Assembly (NCBI RefSeq): GCF_000931935.2
Contig: NZ_AZAC01000021.1
Span: 1 to 64,000, forward strand
Source of the DNA: Dethiosulfatarculus sandiegensis
GTDB taxonomy: Bacteria; Desulfobacterota; Desulfarculia; Desulfarculales; Desulfarculaceae
Reading direction: 5' to 3'
DNA length: 64,000 bases
Part shown: positions 33,679 to 43,039 of the stretch, piece after piece
Layout: every line of letters begins with the position of its first letter
Position numbering within the stretch: the first letter of the stretch is position 1
The notes under the pieces: generated by a model
What the model saw: the letters and a program-made list of their open reading frames with translations, nothing else
What the model was told of the DNA's origin: nothing
Database searches by the model: none
Program-made: the position numbers and the translations under genes

Positions 33679-34713
33679 TTACTCTTCTTTTTTCCCGGCG
33701 TTTGCCTCCAACCGGGCTTCGAGTTTCTTTACACGCTCAAAAAGATCCGGCAAGCGCCTGATCAATGCGCGGGTGCGCAGCCATACCCTGTGAGGCAAAT
33801 GGGGATAGCCTGCCACCACTTCATTGGACGCAATGGAGTTGGTGACCCCGGTTTTCGCGCCCATCACGGCATTATCACCAATATTCAAGTGTCCCGCCAC
33901 CCCAACCTGGCCGCCGCACACAACATGACGTCCAAGTTTGGTGGATCCGCTGATGCCCACCTGGGCCACCAATAGGGTGTCCTCGCCGATCACGCAGTTA
34001 TGGGCCACATGCACCATATTGTCGGTTTTAACCCCACGCTGAATCCAGGTCCGGCCCATGGCGGCGCGGTCTACGGTGTTTAAGGCGCCGAGCTCCACAT
34101 CATCGTCGATCTGAACGATCCCGATCTGGGGTATCTTGAAATAAGCGTCTCCGTCCGGAGCAAAGCCGTAGCCATCGGCTCCGATCACTGTACCCGCGTG
34201 GAGAATACAGCGCTTCCCCACCTGGCAACCCTTATAAATCACCACATTGGGGTATAAAACCGTATCGTCTGAGACCCTTGCACCGGGTCCCACGTAGACT
34301 CCGGGGTGCAAAACCACCCGGTTTCCCAAAACAGCTCCATCTCCCACATAGGCGCCGGCATGGATAGAAACATCCTCGCCCAATTGAGCAGTTTCTTCCA
34401 CCACTGCCCGGGGGTGCACTCCCGATGGTTTATAGGGAACTTTAACGGCAAAGGAAAGGCTCTTGGCAAAGGCAAGGTAGGGATCTTTCACTCTGATTAC
34501 AGCCAGTCCCTCGGGAACCGTCTGCTCATGAGTTACCAGAATCGCCCCTGCTTTGCATTCATTTAAAAGATGTGCGTATTTGCGATTTGCCAGAAAGCTC
34601 AAGTCCTGGGGCCCGGCCTGATCCAAGCCTTTAATCCCGGATATTTCACGGTCAGCGGGCCCGATCAGCTCGCCATCCACCAAACCGGCAAGTTCGGCCA
34701 GAGTTATCTTCAC
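33679..34713 (-). CDS. lpxD: UDP-3-O-acylglucosamine N-acyltransferase
   Basis: 344 residues. An N-terminal uridine-binding domain (about 1-100, with [10 protein letters not shown]) precedes a hexapeptide-repeat beta-helix (about 100-310) and a charged C-terminal helix. The catalytic His lies in [10 protein letters not shown] (about 240-249). It transfers the second, N-linked hydroxyacyl chain. The start lies 118 nt after the skp stop, and a hairpin sits in that gap. Confidence 0.95.
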   Translation of the reverse strand: MKITLAELAGLVDGELIGPADREISGIKGLDQAGPQDLSFLANRKYAHLLNECKAGAILVTHEQTVPEGLAVIRVKDPYLAFAKSLSFAVKVPYKPSGVHPRAVVEETAQLGEDVSIHAGAYVGDGAVLGNRVVLHPGVYVGPGARVSDDTVLYPNVVIYKGCQVGKRCILHAGTVIGADGYGFAPDGDAYFKIPQIGIVQIDDDVELGALNTVDRAAMGRTWIQRGVKTDNMVHVAHNCVIGEDTLLVAQVGISGSTKLGRHVVCGGQVGVAGHLNIGDNAVMGAKTGVTNSIASNEVVAGYPHLPHRVWLRTRALIRRLPDLFERVKKLEARLEANAGKKEE

Positions 34714-34750
34714 TTTTTCTTCTAACCAATCTGATTTTTAATTGACACAC

Positions 34751-34784
34751 GCCGGTTAAAGCCTCTAATGAGGCTTTAACCGGC
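34751..34784 (-). repeat. Perfect 15-bp inverted repeat between skp and lpxD
   Basis: GCCGGTTAAAGCCTC, a 4-nt loop TAAT, then the exact reverse complement. It is not followed by a T tract on the minus strand, so it is not a clear terminator; it is more likely an mRNA hairpin, a processing or stability element, at the only sizeable gap between bamA-skp and the lpx genes. Confidence 0.8.
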
Positions 34785-34831
34785 GGCCGTTGTTCCAGAT
34801 TTTCGCTTGGGTTATTAAACGTCATCCCGAC

Positions 34832-35365
34832 CTAGGGATGGGCTTTGTCATAGGCGGCGATCACCTGGCTGGTAATATCCACACTGGAAGGATAATACAA
34901 GGCAGCCTTGGACTCTGTGATCATGGTGTATTTTCCCTGAGCCCCGATCTGCTTGATGACTTTACCCAAGTTATTCAAAATAGGCCTGAAGGCATCACGC
35001 TGAGCCTCCATCATGTCCTGCTTGGCCTCCCGCTGGCGATCCCGCAGCCTGCGAACCTTGCGCTCAAAATCCCTTTCCTTGGCCTGCCTGGCCTCGGGCT
35101 TCAGCAGCATGGCTGTGTTTTCCAGCTCTTTTTGCATGGTGCTCACCTCGGTCTGAAGGCTTTTGAGCTCGTTTTCAAAGTCCTGGGCCCGGCGCTGCAA
35201 CTCGGCCTGAGACCGTTTACCCTGCTTGCACTCGCGGACGCAACGGTTCAAATCCACCACAGCCAGTTTAACCTCGGCCTGGGCAGCAACAGGCACGGAC
35301 CAGATAAGGGCAGTGGCCAATGCGGCAAACAAAACGGGCAAAATCTTTACTCTCGCCATGAACAT
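34832..35365 (-). CDS. skp: OmpH/Skp-family periplasmic chaperone
   Basis: 177 residues. A signal peptide with a hydrophobic core (residues about 8-27, cleavage after A-Q-A near 30) is followed by V-K-L-A-V-V-D-L-N-R-C and a long charged coiled coil (about 48-125) forming the Skp tentacle. It would carry unfolded outer-membrane proteins to BamA. The gene lies 33 nt after bamA, the usual position. An unusual C-x3-C pair (residues about 42-46) lies near the start of the mature protein. Confidence 0.88.
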   Translation of the reverse strand: MFMARVKILPVLFAALATALIWSVPVAAQAEVKLAVVDLNRCVRECKQGKRSQAELQRRAQDFENELKSLQTEVSTMQKELENTAMLLKPEARQAKERDFERKVRRLRDRQREAKQDMMEAQRDAFRPILNNLGKVIKQIGAQGKYTMITESKAALYYPSSVDITSQVIAAYDKAHP

Positions 35366-35398
35366 CAGGATAATCTCCTTAACTAATTTCGTTTTGGT

Positions 35399-38044
35399 TT
35401 AGAACATACTTCCAATGGTGAATTCCCAGTTGCTGTCCGCTTCACCAGGTTCCGGATCAAGCACATAACCATATTCCAGACGCAAGGGGCCAATGGGAGA
35501 GAACCAACGGATTCCCCCACCCACACTGGAACGCAGATCACTTAACTCGTAACCTTGATCCTGGGTCCAGGCGTTACCGGTGTCGTAGAACAAAAGACCC
35601 ACCAGACCGGCTTTTTTCACCAGCGGGAAACGGAATTCAAGGTTCAGAAGCGCCATGCGCTCACCACCTATGACGTCACCAGTCGCCTCGTCCTTGGGTC
35701 CTACGCTCAAGTAGTCGAAACCACGCAGAGTGTTTATACCGCCCAGGAAGAAACGTTCGTAGATGGGCAGAGTGCCGTCGCCATGGGAGGTGACCCAGCC
35801 CAGCTTGCCGTGAGTCACAAAAACCGTATCCCAGAACAAGGGGAAGTACCAGCCACTCTCAGCCGTGGCTTTGACAAAGGAGTTGGTCCCCCCCAGGAAT
35901 CCGCCGGCATATTCCACACCCACGCTGTTGTCCGAACCGTTTGTGGTGTTGAAAGAGTGGTTTCTGGTGTCGCGCCTTACGATGAATTTCACCGAACTGG
36001 TTATGTGGTTGCCTTCCTGGTCCTTGATGATGGTGGCTGAATTTTCGCTGACATCACTAACGGTCGCGTCTTCATATTTATAGTAGGCGTAGAACCTGGT
36101 TGCGTTAAAGGGAGTGGGGAAGCCAAAGCGGATCCTGCCGCCGATGGATTCCTTGTCATAGCTTGTGTACTCACGCCGCCAGTCATAGATGTCGGCGCCC
36201 GCGCTTATGGGGCGGTCAAACAGCCAGGGCTCGGTGAAGCTTAAGGTGTAGCGGGTGGATTTTCCGCCCAAGGCTCCCTTTAACTCCAGACGCTGTCCCC
36301 GGCCGAAGAGGTTGGCCTCGGTGATGCTGCCCATGAACATGAGCTTGTCAACCGTGGAGTAGCCCGCGCCCACATTGAACTGGCCGGTGCGCTTCTCCTT
36401 GACGTTTACCTTGAGGTCCATCTTGTCCGGGCCGGTTCCCTGCTTGGTGGAGATATGCACATCTTCAAAGAAGTTGAGCTTTCTCAAACGCATATTGGAA
36501 TTTCTAAGGGCCCGGCTGGAGAAGCGGTCTCCCTCGACCACACTCAGTTCGCGACGGATGACCCGGTCCCTGGTGCGGTCGTTGCCTGTGATGACAATAC
36601 GTTCAAACCAGACCTTGCGGCCCTTTTTGACGTTGTAGGCAATGTTGACCTCTTTTTTCTCCCGGTCCTCTCTCACCCTGGGCCTGGCCTCCACATAGGC
36701 ATAGCCCTTGTCCGCATAAAGGTCATTTAAAAAGCCCAGGTCCGCCCGCAGATTGGAACGGTTGAACCATTCACCGGGCTTAACCTTAAGGCCCTTCATC
36801 ACATCGGCCTGGGGAATAATCATCTCGCCGGTGACCTGAACCGCGCCGATCTTGTAGCGGGGGCCTTCCACGATGTTAAAGGCCACATTCAAGCCGCCTT
36901 TTTGACGGGTAATGTCAGGCTCGCCGACTCTGGCATTCAAGTAGCCGTTATTGTAATAGAAATCTGTAAGCTTCTCCCGGTCCTGATCAATCTTGGCCCG
37001 ATCCAGAAGGTTGTCGTCGGTAAGCCAGGAGAACCAGCCTTCTTCCTTGGTGGTCATCTGTTCGCGCAGGGTGTCGGCCTCAAAGGCTTTGTTGCCGTTA
37101 AAGGTGATGGTCTCAATAAAGACCTTGTCACCTTCGTTTATCTTGAAATGCACTCCGCGTTCGCCGGAGGGCAGATCCAGCATCTCCGCCTTGACCTTGA
37201 CGTCGTAATAACCCTTGTCGTGATACATCTTCACGATCTTGGCCTCGGCTTCCTTGATAAAGCCGGGCTTGATCACACTGAAAGGTTTCAGGCCAATCTT
37301 GTCTTGGATGTCTTTATTGTCAAAGACATCGTTGCCGGTAAAGCGGATCTCCCTGAGCATGGGTTTTTCGGTGACTTCGAAGACCACCTCTTTACCGGTG
37401 GGAAGATCATTGGTCCTCACCCGCACATTGTCAAAATAGCCCATCTTCCAGATAGCGCGCAGGTCCTCATCCAGCATGAGAGGCGAGAACGGGCCGCCGG
37501 GCTTGGTCTTGATAAGCGCCTTTACGGCGTCATCTTCTATACGCTTATTACCCTCGATCTTGACCTCGGCCACTTTTTCCCGGCCCGAAACCTTGGTGGC
37601 GACTTCGCGGGACAGGCGATCAGTCAAGTCAGGCAGGGCGCTTAAGCCCGCGCCTTCCACAAATACCGACTGTGGCCTGATCATGCCGAGGACATCCAGA
37701 ATCTTCACATCCAGGGACACCCGGTTGCCGATCTTGGTCACGGAGCCGTAGACCGCAAAATCCGCGTCAAGGCTTCCGGCCACACGGCGGGCCACGGTCA
37801 GGTCAAGGGGCTTTCCTTCTTTCTGAAGGGCCTCGTTAACCTCGGCAGACGCAAGAACATTCACTCCGTCCTTGACAAGACGGGTCTTTAACATGTCCTG
37901 CAGGTCAGTCTTCAGACGACTCAAGGGCTGCCTGCTGAAGACATCAAAGGGAAAGACCGCCACCTTGATGGGGTCGGCAGCCCAGACAGCGCCCTGTCCC
38001 AAGAGGAACAAGGCCAAAACCAACATCAACACCTTTTTAATCAT
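35399..38044 (-). CDS. bamA: Outer-membrane protein assembly factor BamA with extra N-terminal domain
   Basis: 881 residues. Signal peptide 1-23 (hydrophobic core, A-W-A cut). Residues about 24-152 (I-K-V-A-V-F-P-F-D-V..., A-V-Y-G-S-V-T-K-I-G) form an extra alpha/beta domain resembling TolB-N/LpoB-type folds. Five POTRA repeats run from about 156 to 510, and then the beta-barrel with the R-G-F lid motif in N-T-L-R-G-F-D-Y-L-S. The C-terminus ends in I-G-S-M-F, the aromatic Bam-recognition end. It inserts outer-membrane proteins. E. coli BamA is 810 residues, so the extra domain explains most of the difference. Confidence 0.93.
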   Translation of the reverse strand: MIKKVLMLVLALFLLGQGAVWAADPIKVAVFPFDVFSRQPLSRLKTDLQDMLKTRLVKDGVNVLASAEVNEALQKEGKPLDLTVARRVAGSLDADFAVYGSVTKIGNRVSLDVKILDVLGMIRPQSVFVEGAGLSALPDLTDRLSREVATKVSGREKVAEVKIEGNKRIEDDAVKALIKTKPGGPFSPLMLDEDLRAIWKMGYFDNVRVRTNDLPTGKEVVFEVTEKPMLREIRFTGNDVFDNKDIQDKIGLKPFSVIKPGFIKEAEAKIVKMYHDKGYYDVKVKAEMLDLPSGERGVHFKINEGDKVFIETITFNGNKAFEADTLREQMTTKEEGWFSWLTDDNLLDRAKIDQDREKLTDFYYNNGYLNARVGEPDITRQKGGLNVAFNIVEGPRYKIGAVQVTGEMIIPQADVMKGLKVKPGEWFNRSNLRADLGFLNDLYADKGYAYVEARPRVREDREKKEVNIAYNVKKGRKVWFERIVITGNDRTRDRVIRRELSVVEGDRFSSRALRNSNMRLRKLNFFEDVHISTKQGTGPDKMDLKVNVKEKRTGQFNVGAGYSTVDKLMFMGSITEANLFGRGQRLELKGALGGKSTRYTLSFTEPWLFDRPISAGADIYDWRREYTSYDKESIGGRIRFGFPTPFNATRFYAYYKYEDATVSDVSENSATIIKDQEGNHITSSVKFIVRRDTRNHSFNTTNGSDNSVGVEYAGGFLGGTNSFVKATAESGWYFPLFWDTVFVTHGKLGWVTSHGDGTLPIYERFFLGGINTLRGFDYLSVGPKDEATGDVIGGERMALLNLEFRFPLVKKAGLVGLLFYDTGNAWTQDQGYELSDLRSSVGGGIRWFSPIGPLRLEYGYVLDPEPGEADSNWEFTIGSMF

Positions 38045-38469
38045 GCCGCCCCCGATCCGAGTTTGTCAGCCAAGGTAATCCATGGCCCAAGCAAAGCCGC
38101 CGCACGGGTCGCGCCAGCCGACATCTCAAAGGCCAAATCCATTAAGAGGCCCGTTTAAGGCCTTTTTACCGTTTTTGCCGGCAAGCGAAAGCGCCTAAGC
38201 ATTATGGGCACTTCGGCTAACACCGGTCATTACACTTGTAACTCAACTAATAAAAAAAACTCAACTCGGCAGACGTCTTGAACGCCTACCGAACCAGCCT
38301 GATTATCCTCTTTTTGACCGGGTCATGCAAACCCAGCTTGAAAAAACAATAAATCACCGACCGGCGACATTCCTTGCGGAATCAAATCGTCAGCAGATCA
38401 TCCTATTACGCAATGAGGGTTCATCCCAAAATGCCTTGCCCTTTTACAAGGGGCGAAGGGTAAAACAGG
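38045..38469. other. 425-bp non-coding gap between lolD and bamA
   Basis: No convincing ORF. On the minus strand it must hold the bamA promoter, but no good -35/-10 pair is clear. A TTACA-CT-TGTAA inverted repeat at 38230-38241 could be an operator. A short GC stem near 38443-38460 follows lolD and may end its transcript weakly. Confidence 0.4.
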
Positions 38470-39216
38470 CTACTCCGAAACCCGGCCTTGGGCCAGCCGA
38501 ACCCGCCGGTCCATGAGCCGGGCCAAATTCTCATTATGGGTGGCCACTAAGGTGGTGAGGTTCATTTCCCTGTTTAAGCGAACAAACAACTCATGCACCT
38601 TGCCCTCGGTATTCTCATCCAGATTACCGGTGGGCTCATCAGCCAAAAGCAAAGTCGGGCGCATGACCAGGGCCCTGGCCACGGCAACCCGTTGCTGTTC
38701 ACCACCGCTCATCTCACCGGAACGGTGATTTTCCCGATGGCTGAGCCCCACCTGCTCAAGAAGCTCCCTGGCTTTTTGCCTGGCCTTATTTTTATCCATG
38801 CGGCTGATCAAAGCCGGCATCATGGTGTTCTCAAGGGCTGTGAACTCAGGCAAAAGATGGTGGAACTGAAAAACAAACCCCACCTGTTTATTGCGAAAAT
38901 CCGCCAGCTCAGCTTCGCTGAGACTGAATATATCACAACCGTCCACATAAACCCGGCCCGAGCTTGGCCTGTCCAAGGCCCCGGCCAAGTGCAACAGAGT
39001 GGACTTTCCCACTCCGCTGGCCCCCACAATAGCCACGGATTGGCCTTTAGCCACCTCAAGATCCAGATCGCTCAGCACCTGGACCTCTGAATCAGGTCCT
39101 TCGTAGGTCTTGCACAGTCGCTTCATTTGAATGAATACTTGATTCTCTGTCAAGTCCTCAGGCTCCCGGCAGGTAATTTTATTATGAAGAGGCTTTTTAG
39201 CCAATCCTAAATTCAT
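38470..39216 (-). CDS. lolD: Lipoprotein-releasing ABC transporter ATPase
   Basis: 248 residues; the ATG overlaps the lolC stop by 4 nt. The first 30 residues are an unusual extension; the ATPase core starts at [10 protein letters not shown]. Walker [12 protein letters not shown] is near 69-79, [14 protein letters not shown] (the LolD-specific Q-loop region) near 125-138, the signature M-S-G-G-E-Q-Q-R near 178-185, and Walker [13 protein letters not shown] after that. It powers release of outer-membrane lipoproteins from the inner membrane. Confidence 0.92.
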   Translation of the reverse strand: MNLGLAKKPLHNKITCREPEDLTENQVFIQMKRLCKTYEGPDSEVQVLSDLDLEVAKGQSVAIVGASGVGKSTLLHLAGALDRPSSGRVYVDGCDIFSLSEAELADFRNKQVGFVFQFHHLLPEFTALENTMMPALISRMDKNKARQKARELLEQVGLSHRENHRSGEMSGGEQQRVAVARALVMRPTLLLADEPTGNLDENTEGKVHELFVRLNREMNLTTLVATHNENLARLMDRRVRLAQGRVSE

Positions 39217-40445
39217 TCGTAACGCAACGCCTCCACAGGATCTGTCTTACCGGCGTTTCTGGCGGGATACAACGTGGCCAGAAGGCAGATAAGAACTGCG
39301 GAGACCGCCACTATGGCCACAATGTGCGGTTCAACCTGCACAGGCATGGTATTCATGGGATACACATTTTTAGGCAGGTCTATAAACTGATAGCGGGACA
39401 AAAGCCAACAAAGGCCCAGGCCTCCCCAAAGCCCTAAAAAAGTGCCCCAAAAGCCTACTATGAGGCCTTCTATGGTGAAGATGCGCCTGATACTGGCGGC
39501 GGTTGCGCCCATAGCCTTCAATATGGCTATATCCTTACTTTTCTCCATTACCAGCATCACCAGAGAACTGACAATGCCAAAGGCCGCCACCACAACTATC
39601 AGAATCAGCACCACGAACATGCCGAATTTTTCCAGTTTAAGCGCGGCAAACAGGCTTTGGTTATTGCTCATCCAGTCTCTGGTGTAGTAGCCCGGCCCCA
39701 GCTTGCCGCCCACACTTCTCCCGACCTTTTCGGCCTGGAAAATATCTTTCACCTTAAGGTCCACTCCGTTTACCGCCCCCCCCAGATCCATCAGATCCTG
39801 AGCCGCCCTGAGGCTGGTGTAGATTACGCTGGCGTCGTATTGATGCAGGCCGGAATGAAAAAGCCCCACCACCCGAAAGGGTTCGCTTTTGGGGATGCGC
39901 CCAACCGGGGTGTCTTCCCCCAAGGGATTAATAATATTAATTACGCTGCCAAGGCCCGCGCCTAGTTGCCTGGCCATGGCCTTACCGATCACCACCCCGG
40001 GAATGCCCTCGGGCCAGGGAGGAGTCAGGTCTTTGAAAGAACCGCTTTTAATAGTTTGCTCGATATTCATCACCTTAAGTGCTTTATCCACACTAAGGCC
40101 GCGCATAAGTCCGCCTGTGGCCCCGTAATCCGAAACCACCATCACCTGGCCATGCACAAAAGGAGCCGCGGCCACCACCTCCGGATCAGCCAGGCAGGCG
40201 GTCATGACCTTATCAAAATCAGTCATGGCCCTGCCCACCCTGTAGACGTGGACATGGGCGTTCTGCCCTAAGATGGCGCGCCTTATCTCAGTTTCAAAGC
40301 CGCCCATCACGCTCAACACGACGATCAGGGCAGCCACACCCAGAGCCACTCCGGCCATGGAAAGAAGCGAAATCAGTGAAACAAAGGTCTTTTTACGCCG
40401 GGCGCGCAGATAACGCAGGGCGATCAGGACCTCAAACCGCATCAA
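39213..40445 (-). CDS. lolC: Lipoprotein-releasing ABC transporter permease (LolC/LolE type)
   Basis: 410 residues. An N-terminal transmembrane helix (about 22-49, starting [16 protein letters not shown]), a large periplasmic domain (about 50-270) and three C-terminal helices form the MacB/LolC topology. [11 protein letters not shown] is the family N-terminus. Only one permease is present beside LolD, so the complex probably uses a homodimer in place of LolC plus LolE. It overlaps lysS and lolD by 4 nt. Confidence 0.9.
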   Translation of the reverse strand: MMRFEVLIALRYLRARRKKTFVSLISLLSMAGVALGVAALIVVLSVMGGFETEIRRAILGQNAHVHVYRVGRAMTDFDKVMTACLADPEVVAAAPFVHGQVMVVSDYGATGGLMRGLSVDKALKVMNIEQTIKSGSFKDLTPPWPEGIPGVVIGKAMARQLGAGLGSVINIINPLGEDTPVGRIPKSEPFRVVGLFHSGLHQYDASVIYTSLRAAQDLMDLGGAVNGVDLKVKDIFQAEKVGRSVGGKLGPGYYTRDWMSNNQSLFAALKLEKFGMFVVLILIVVVAAFGIVSSLVMLVMEKSKDIAILKAMGATAASIRRIFTIEGLIVGFWGTFLGLWGGLGLCWLLSRYQFIDLPKNVYPMNTMPVQVEPHIVAIVAVSAVLICLLATLYPARNAGKTDPVEALRYE

Positions 40446-41983
40446 TCGTTCTCTGGCCTGAGCAGGGGGAACAAAATAACCTCTCTGATGCTGGGCTGGT
40501 CGGTGAGGAGCATAACCAGTCGGTCTATGCCGATTCCCTCGCCCGCAGTGGGAGGCATGCCGTACTCAAGGGCCCTGACATAGTCTTTATCCATGAACTG
40601 GGCTTCCTTGTCCCCGGCCGAACGCTGGGCGGCTTGATCCTCAAAGCGGCCCCTCTGGTCATCCGGGTCATTCAGCTCGCTGAAACCGTTGCCCATCTCG
40701 CGACCGGCCACAAAGAACTCGAACCGGTCCACAATATCCGGATCCAGGTCGTTTTTACGACTCAAGGGAGATATCTCCAGGGGATAGCCGGTTACAAAGG
40801 TGGGCTGCCAGAGTTTGGGTTCAACCAGCACCTCAAAGAGTTTGTCGAGCGCCTTGCCCAGGCCGTCCTCAGGCTTGAACTGGCCGCCCAGCTCCCTGGC
40901 CAGGGCCATGGCCTTTTCCTCGTCAAAGAGCACCTCGGGCGGAGCGCCGCCGATCTCAATGAGGCTGGAACGGAAATCCAGGTTCTGCCAGGGAGGAGTA
41001 AGATCGATTTCCTTGCCCTGGTACTCGAACTTCAAGGTCCCCTTAACCGCCTGGGCGCAAAGGCCGATCAGGTCTTCCGTGAAGCTCATGAGGTCTTCAT
41101 AAGAGGCATAGGCCATATAGAACTCAACCATGGTGAACTCAGGGTTATGCCTCAGGCTGATGCCTTCGTTCCTGAAGTTCCTGTTGAGTTCATAAACCCT
41201 TTCCAGACCGCCCACCACCAACCTCTTCAGGTATAGCTCCGGCGCCACCCTCATATACATCTTCATGCCCAGGGCATTATGATAGGTCTCAAAAGGCCGG
41301 GCAGTGGCTCCGCCGGGGATCACCTGCATCATGGGGGTCTCCACCTCCATGAAGTTATTCTCGCTGAAGAATGATCTTATGGTGGAGATAATCTTGGAGC
41401 GGGCGTGGAATATATCCCTGGTGGTCTGATTCATGATGAGGTCCACATAGCGCTGGCGATAGCGCAGCTCCACATCGGTCAGGCCATGGAATTTTTCCGG
41501 CAGGGAGCGATAGCTCTTGGTCACCAGCTGGACCTCTTCCACTTTTATGGTGAGTTCCTGGGTCCTGGTGCGGAAAAGCGGTCCCTTGACTCCGATAATA
41601 TCGCCGACCTCATATTTTTTAAAGGCCTTGTAGGATTCAGTCCCCACCACATCGCGCTGCACATGGCACTGAATCTCGCCTGTGCGATCCTTTATCTTTA
41701 AGAAGGCGGCCTTGCCAAAGGACCTGAGCGCCATAACCCGGCCGGCGACCATGAATTTAGTCTCGGCCATGGCGTCTAACCGGGCCGTGTCCATGCGGTC
41801 GTAGCGGGCCCTTAGATCACCGATCTGGTCTCTGGGACGGAAGGTATTCGGGAAAAGAGGCACTCCCAGCTCTTTAAGATCCTCCGCTTTTTTACGGCGC
41901 TGACGAATCAAAAAGTTCTCGTCCTTGGAGGCCTGTTCAACATCTTTCTTTTTTGAGCTTTTCTGACCAGAATCCCGGCCCAC
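40442..41983 (-). CDS. lysS: Lysyl-tRNA synthetase, class II
   Basis: 513 residues from GTG 41983, chosen because AAAGGAG lies seven nt upstream; an in-frame ATG at 42049 has a poor site and would add 22 residues with no homologous character. The N-terminal OB fold binds the anticodon. Class II motif 2 appears as F-R-N-E-G-I-S-L-R-H-N-P-E-F-T (mid-protein) and motif 3 as G-E-G-I-G-I-D-R-L-V-M-L-L (C-terminus). Co-transcription with lolCD is a familiar arrangement. Confidence 0.95.
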   Translation of the reverse strand: MGRDSGQKSSKKKDVEQASKDENFLIRQRRKKAEDLKELGVPLFPNTFRPRDQIGDLRARYDRMDTARLDAMAETKFMVAGRVMALRSFGKAAFLKIKDRTGEIQCHVQRDVVGTESYKAFKKYEVGDIIGVKGPLFRTRTQELTIKVEEVQLVTKSYRSLPEKFHGLTDVELRYRQRYVDLIMNQTTRDIFHARSKIISTIRSFFSENNFMEVETPMMQVIPGGATARPFETYHNALGMKMYMRVAPELYLKRLVVGGLERVYELNRNFRNEGISLRHNPEFTMVEFYMAYASYEDLMSFTEDLIGLCAQAVKGTLKFEYQGKEIDLTPPWQNLDFRSSLIEIGGAPPEVLFDEEKAMALARELGGQFKPEDGLGKALDKLFEVLVEPKLWQPTFVTGYPLEISPLSRKNDLDPDIVDRFEFFVAGREMGNGFSELNDPDDQRGRFEDQAAQRSAGDKEAQFMDKDYVRALEYGMPPTAGEGIGIDRLVMLLTDQPSIREVILFPLLRPEND

Positions 41984-42075
41984 GGGGAAGCTCCTTTCAT
42001 CTCCGCTTCCTTGTAATAAAGGTGAAATTCTTTCGGGAAGCGGACTCATTATTCATTCAAACGCAAAACTATTTT

Positions 42076-42104
42076 GATCTACGGCAGAGCCGGAGATTTG
42101 TCAA
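42076..42104 (-). promoter_or_regulatory. Sigma-70 promoter for lysS-lolC-lolD
   Basis: Minus strand: TTGACA (42104-42099), a 17-nt spacer and TAGATC (42081-42076). The -35 is perfect and the -10 weak (3/6). It lies about 90 nt upstream of the chosen lysS start. Confidence 0.5.
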
Positions 42105-42246
42105 GGCGGGGCCGAATGGCTCCGCCCGTGGCACAAGATACCACGCTTGGCCCTGTTTTGCCTTGCTTTTCTGGCTGTTTTCATGCCCCTGGCCTGGGCC
42201 TTGCGGCTTAATCCCGCACTTGAGTAACATTTTTTTAGAAATATTC

Positions 42247-42275
42247 TTGACAGAATCAGGGGCTGCCTTCAAAAT
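42247..42275 (+). promoter_or_regulatory. Candidate promoter for the PxxKW gene
   Basis: TTGACA (42247-42252), a 17-nt spacer and CAAAAT (42270-42275, 4/6). It fires away from lysS and is followed by a strong hairpin before the gene. A second TTGACA at 42348 lacks a good -10 partner. Confidence 0.5.
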
Positions 42276-42292
42276 ACGCGCTCAGTTGTGTG

Positions 42293-42318
42293 GGGCCCGG
42301 CTCATTGAGGCCGGGCCC
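42293..42318 (+). promoter_or_regulatory. GC-rich leader hairpin upstream of the PxxKW gene
   Basis: GGGCCCGGC, an 8-nt loop, then GCCGGGCCC: a perfect 9-bp stem in the predicted 5' leader. Only a loose T-rich stretch follows (CTTATCTTGTGTTT), so it could be a weak terminator or attenuator. Confidence 0.55.
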
Positions 42319-42423
42319 TTATCTTGTGTTTAGATTTCAGAGGCCCGTTGACATATCCAGGTTACCTTAATCCGTACCTCAAAATGTTGAACTGGGAAGA
42401 ACCTCGAAGGGAAGAGAACAATC

Positions 42424-42708
42424 ATGTTGTGCACCACCACCAGAGAAGGTATGGAATGCGCTTTCATGACTGAAAACGGTTGCAGCTACAATGGCGGCAC
42501 CTGTCATCCGGCGGTTGAAGCCTGTGAAGGCTGCGCCCGCGCCGTGCAAGTAGGTGACCTTTTCTACTGCACCACCTATCCTGACCCGGCATCCAAATGG
42601 CGCTACGGCATCTGCAACTTCGCCACCCATGTCAAGGATCAGAGCGAAGTCAAAGAGGTTAAGCTCAACCCCATCAAAGCGAGCAAGCGCGCCGCTGGCC
42701 GCAGATAG
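42424..42708 (+). CDS. PxxKW family cysteine-rich protein
   Basis: 94 residues with eight cysteines (3, 12, 20, 27, 34, 37, 49, 62) and the name-giving P-A-S-K-W at 54-58. This small family is known mainly from Desulfobacterota and has no assigned function; the cysteines suggest metal or Fe-S binding (inference). GAAGGGAAGAG precedes the start by about 8 nt. It is a lone rightward gene between two leftward transcripts and has its own promoter-like region and leader hairpin. No signal peptide is seen, so it is probably cytoplasmic. Confidence 0.85.
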   Translation: MLCTTTREGMECAFMTENGCSYNGGTCHPAVEACEGCARAVQVGDLFYCTTYPDPASKWRYGICNFATHVKDQSEVKEVKLNPIKASKRAAGRR

Positions 42709-42765
42709 CAATACGTATTCGGCCCCATCTTGTAAATGGGATCGTAAACATATTCCAGGCTGGTT

Positions 42766-42788
42766 CCGGGCAGGGATGCCCTGCCCGG
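42766..42788 (+). terminator. Hairpin after the PxxKW gene
   Basis: CCGGGCAGGG, 3-nt loop, CCCTGCCCGG: a perfect 10-bp GC stem 58 nt after the stop. No T tract follows, so termination is uncertain; it could protect the 3' end. Confidence 0.5.
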
Positions 42789-42977
42789 ACGCGCAATCCA
42801 TATCCATACACTTGGCAGCTCCTTTAATCGGAGACATGTTGTGGTGTGTCAAGTCATTATCTCGTCTAACTATTTAAAATCTCTAAAATTATAATTAAAA
42901 ATCGCTCTTCCTGCGGATTTTCCAAGGATTGAAGCCGTCGCACCGGTTTTCAAGGTTTGTTTTTTTTAGCCGGGCCA

Positions 42978-43016
42978 AATAAAAAGGGAGGAACAAGCCG
43001 AAAGCCTGCCCCTCCC
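42978..43016 (-). terminator. Intrinsic terminator after the aspartate aminotransferase
   Basis: On the minus strand GGGAGG...CCTCCC with additional inner pairing around a TTTCG loop, followed by TTTTTATTT. Placed 24 nt after the stop. Confidence 0.85.
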
Positions 43017-43039
43017 AGTCTCAACCATTTCGATAACTG

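Noticed and set aside
42379..42852. Leftward frame covering the PxxKW gene
   Set aside because: The rightward frame has the conserved eight Cys and PxxKW motif and its own ribosome-binding site.
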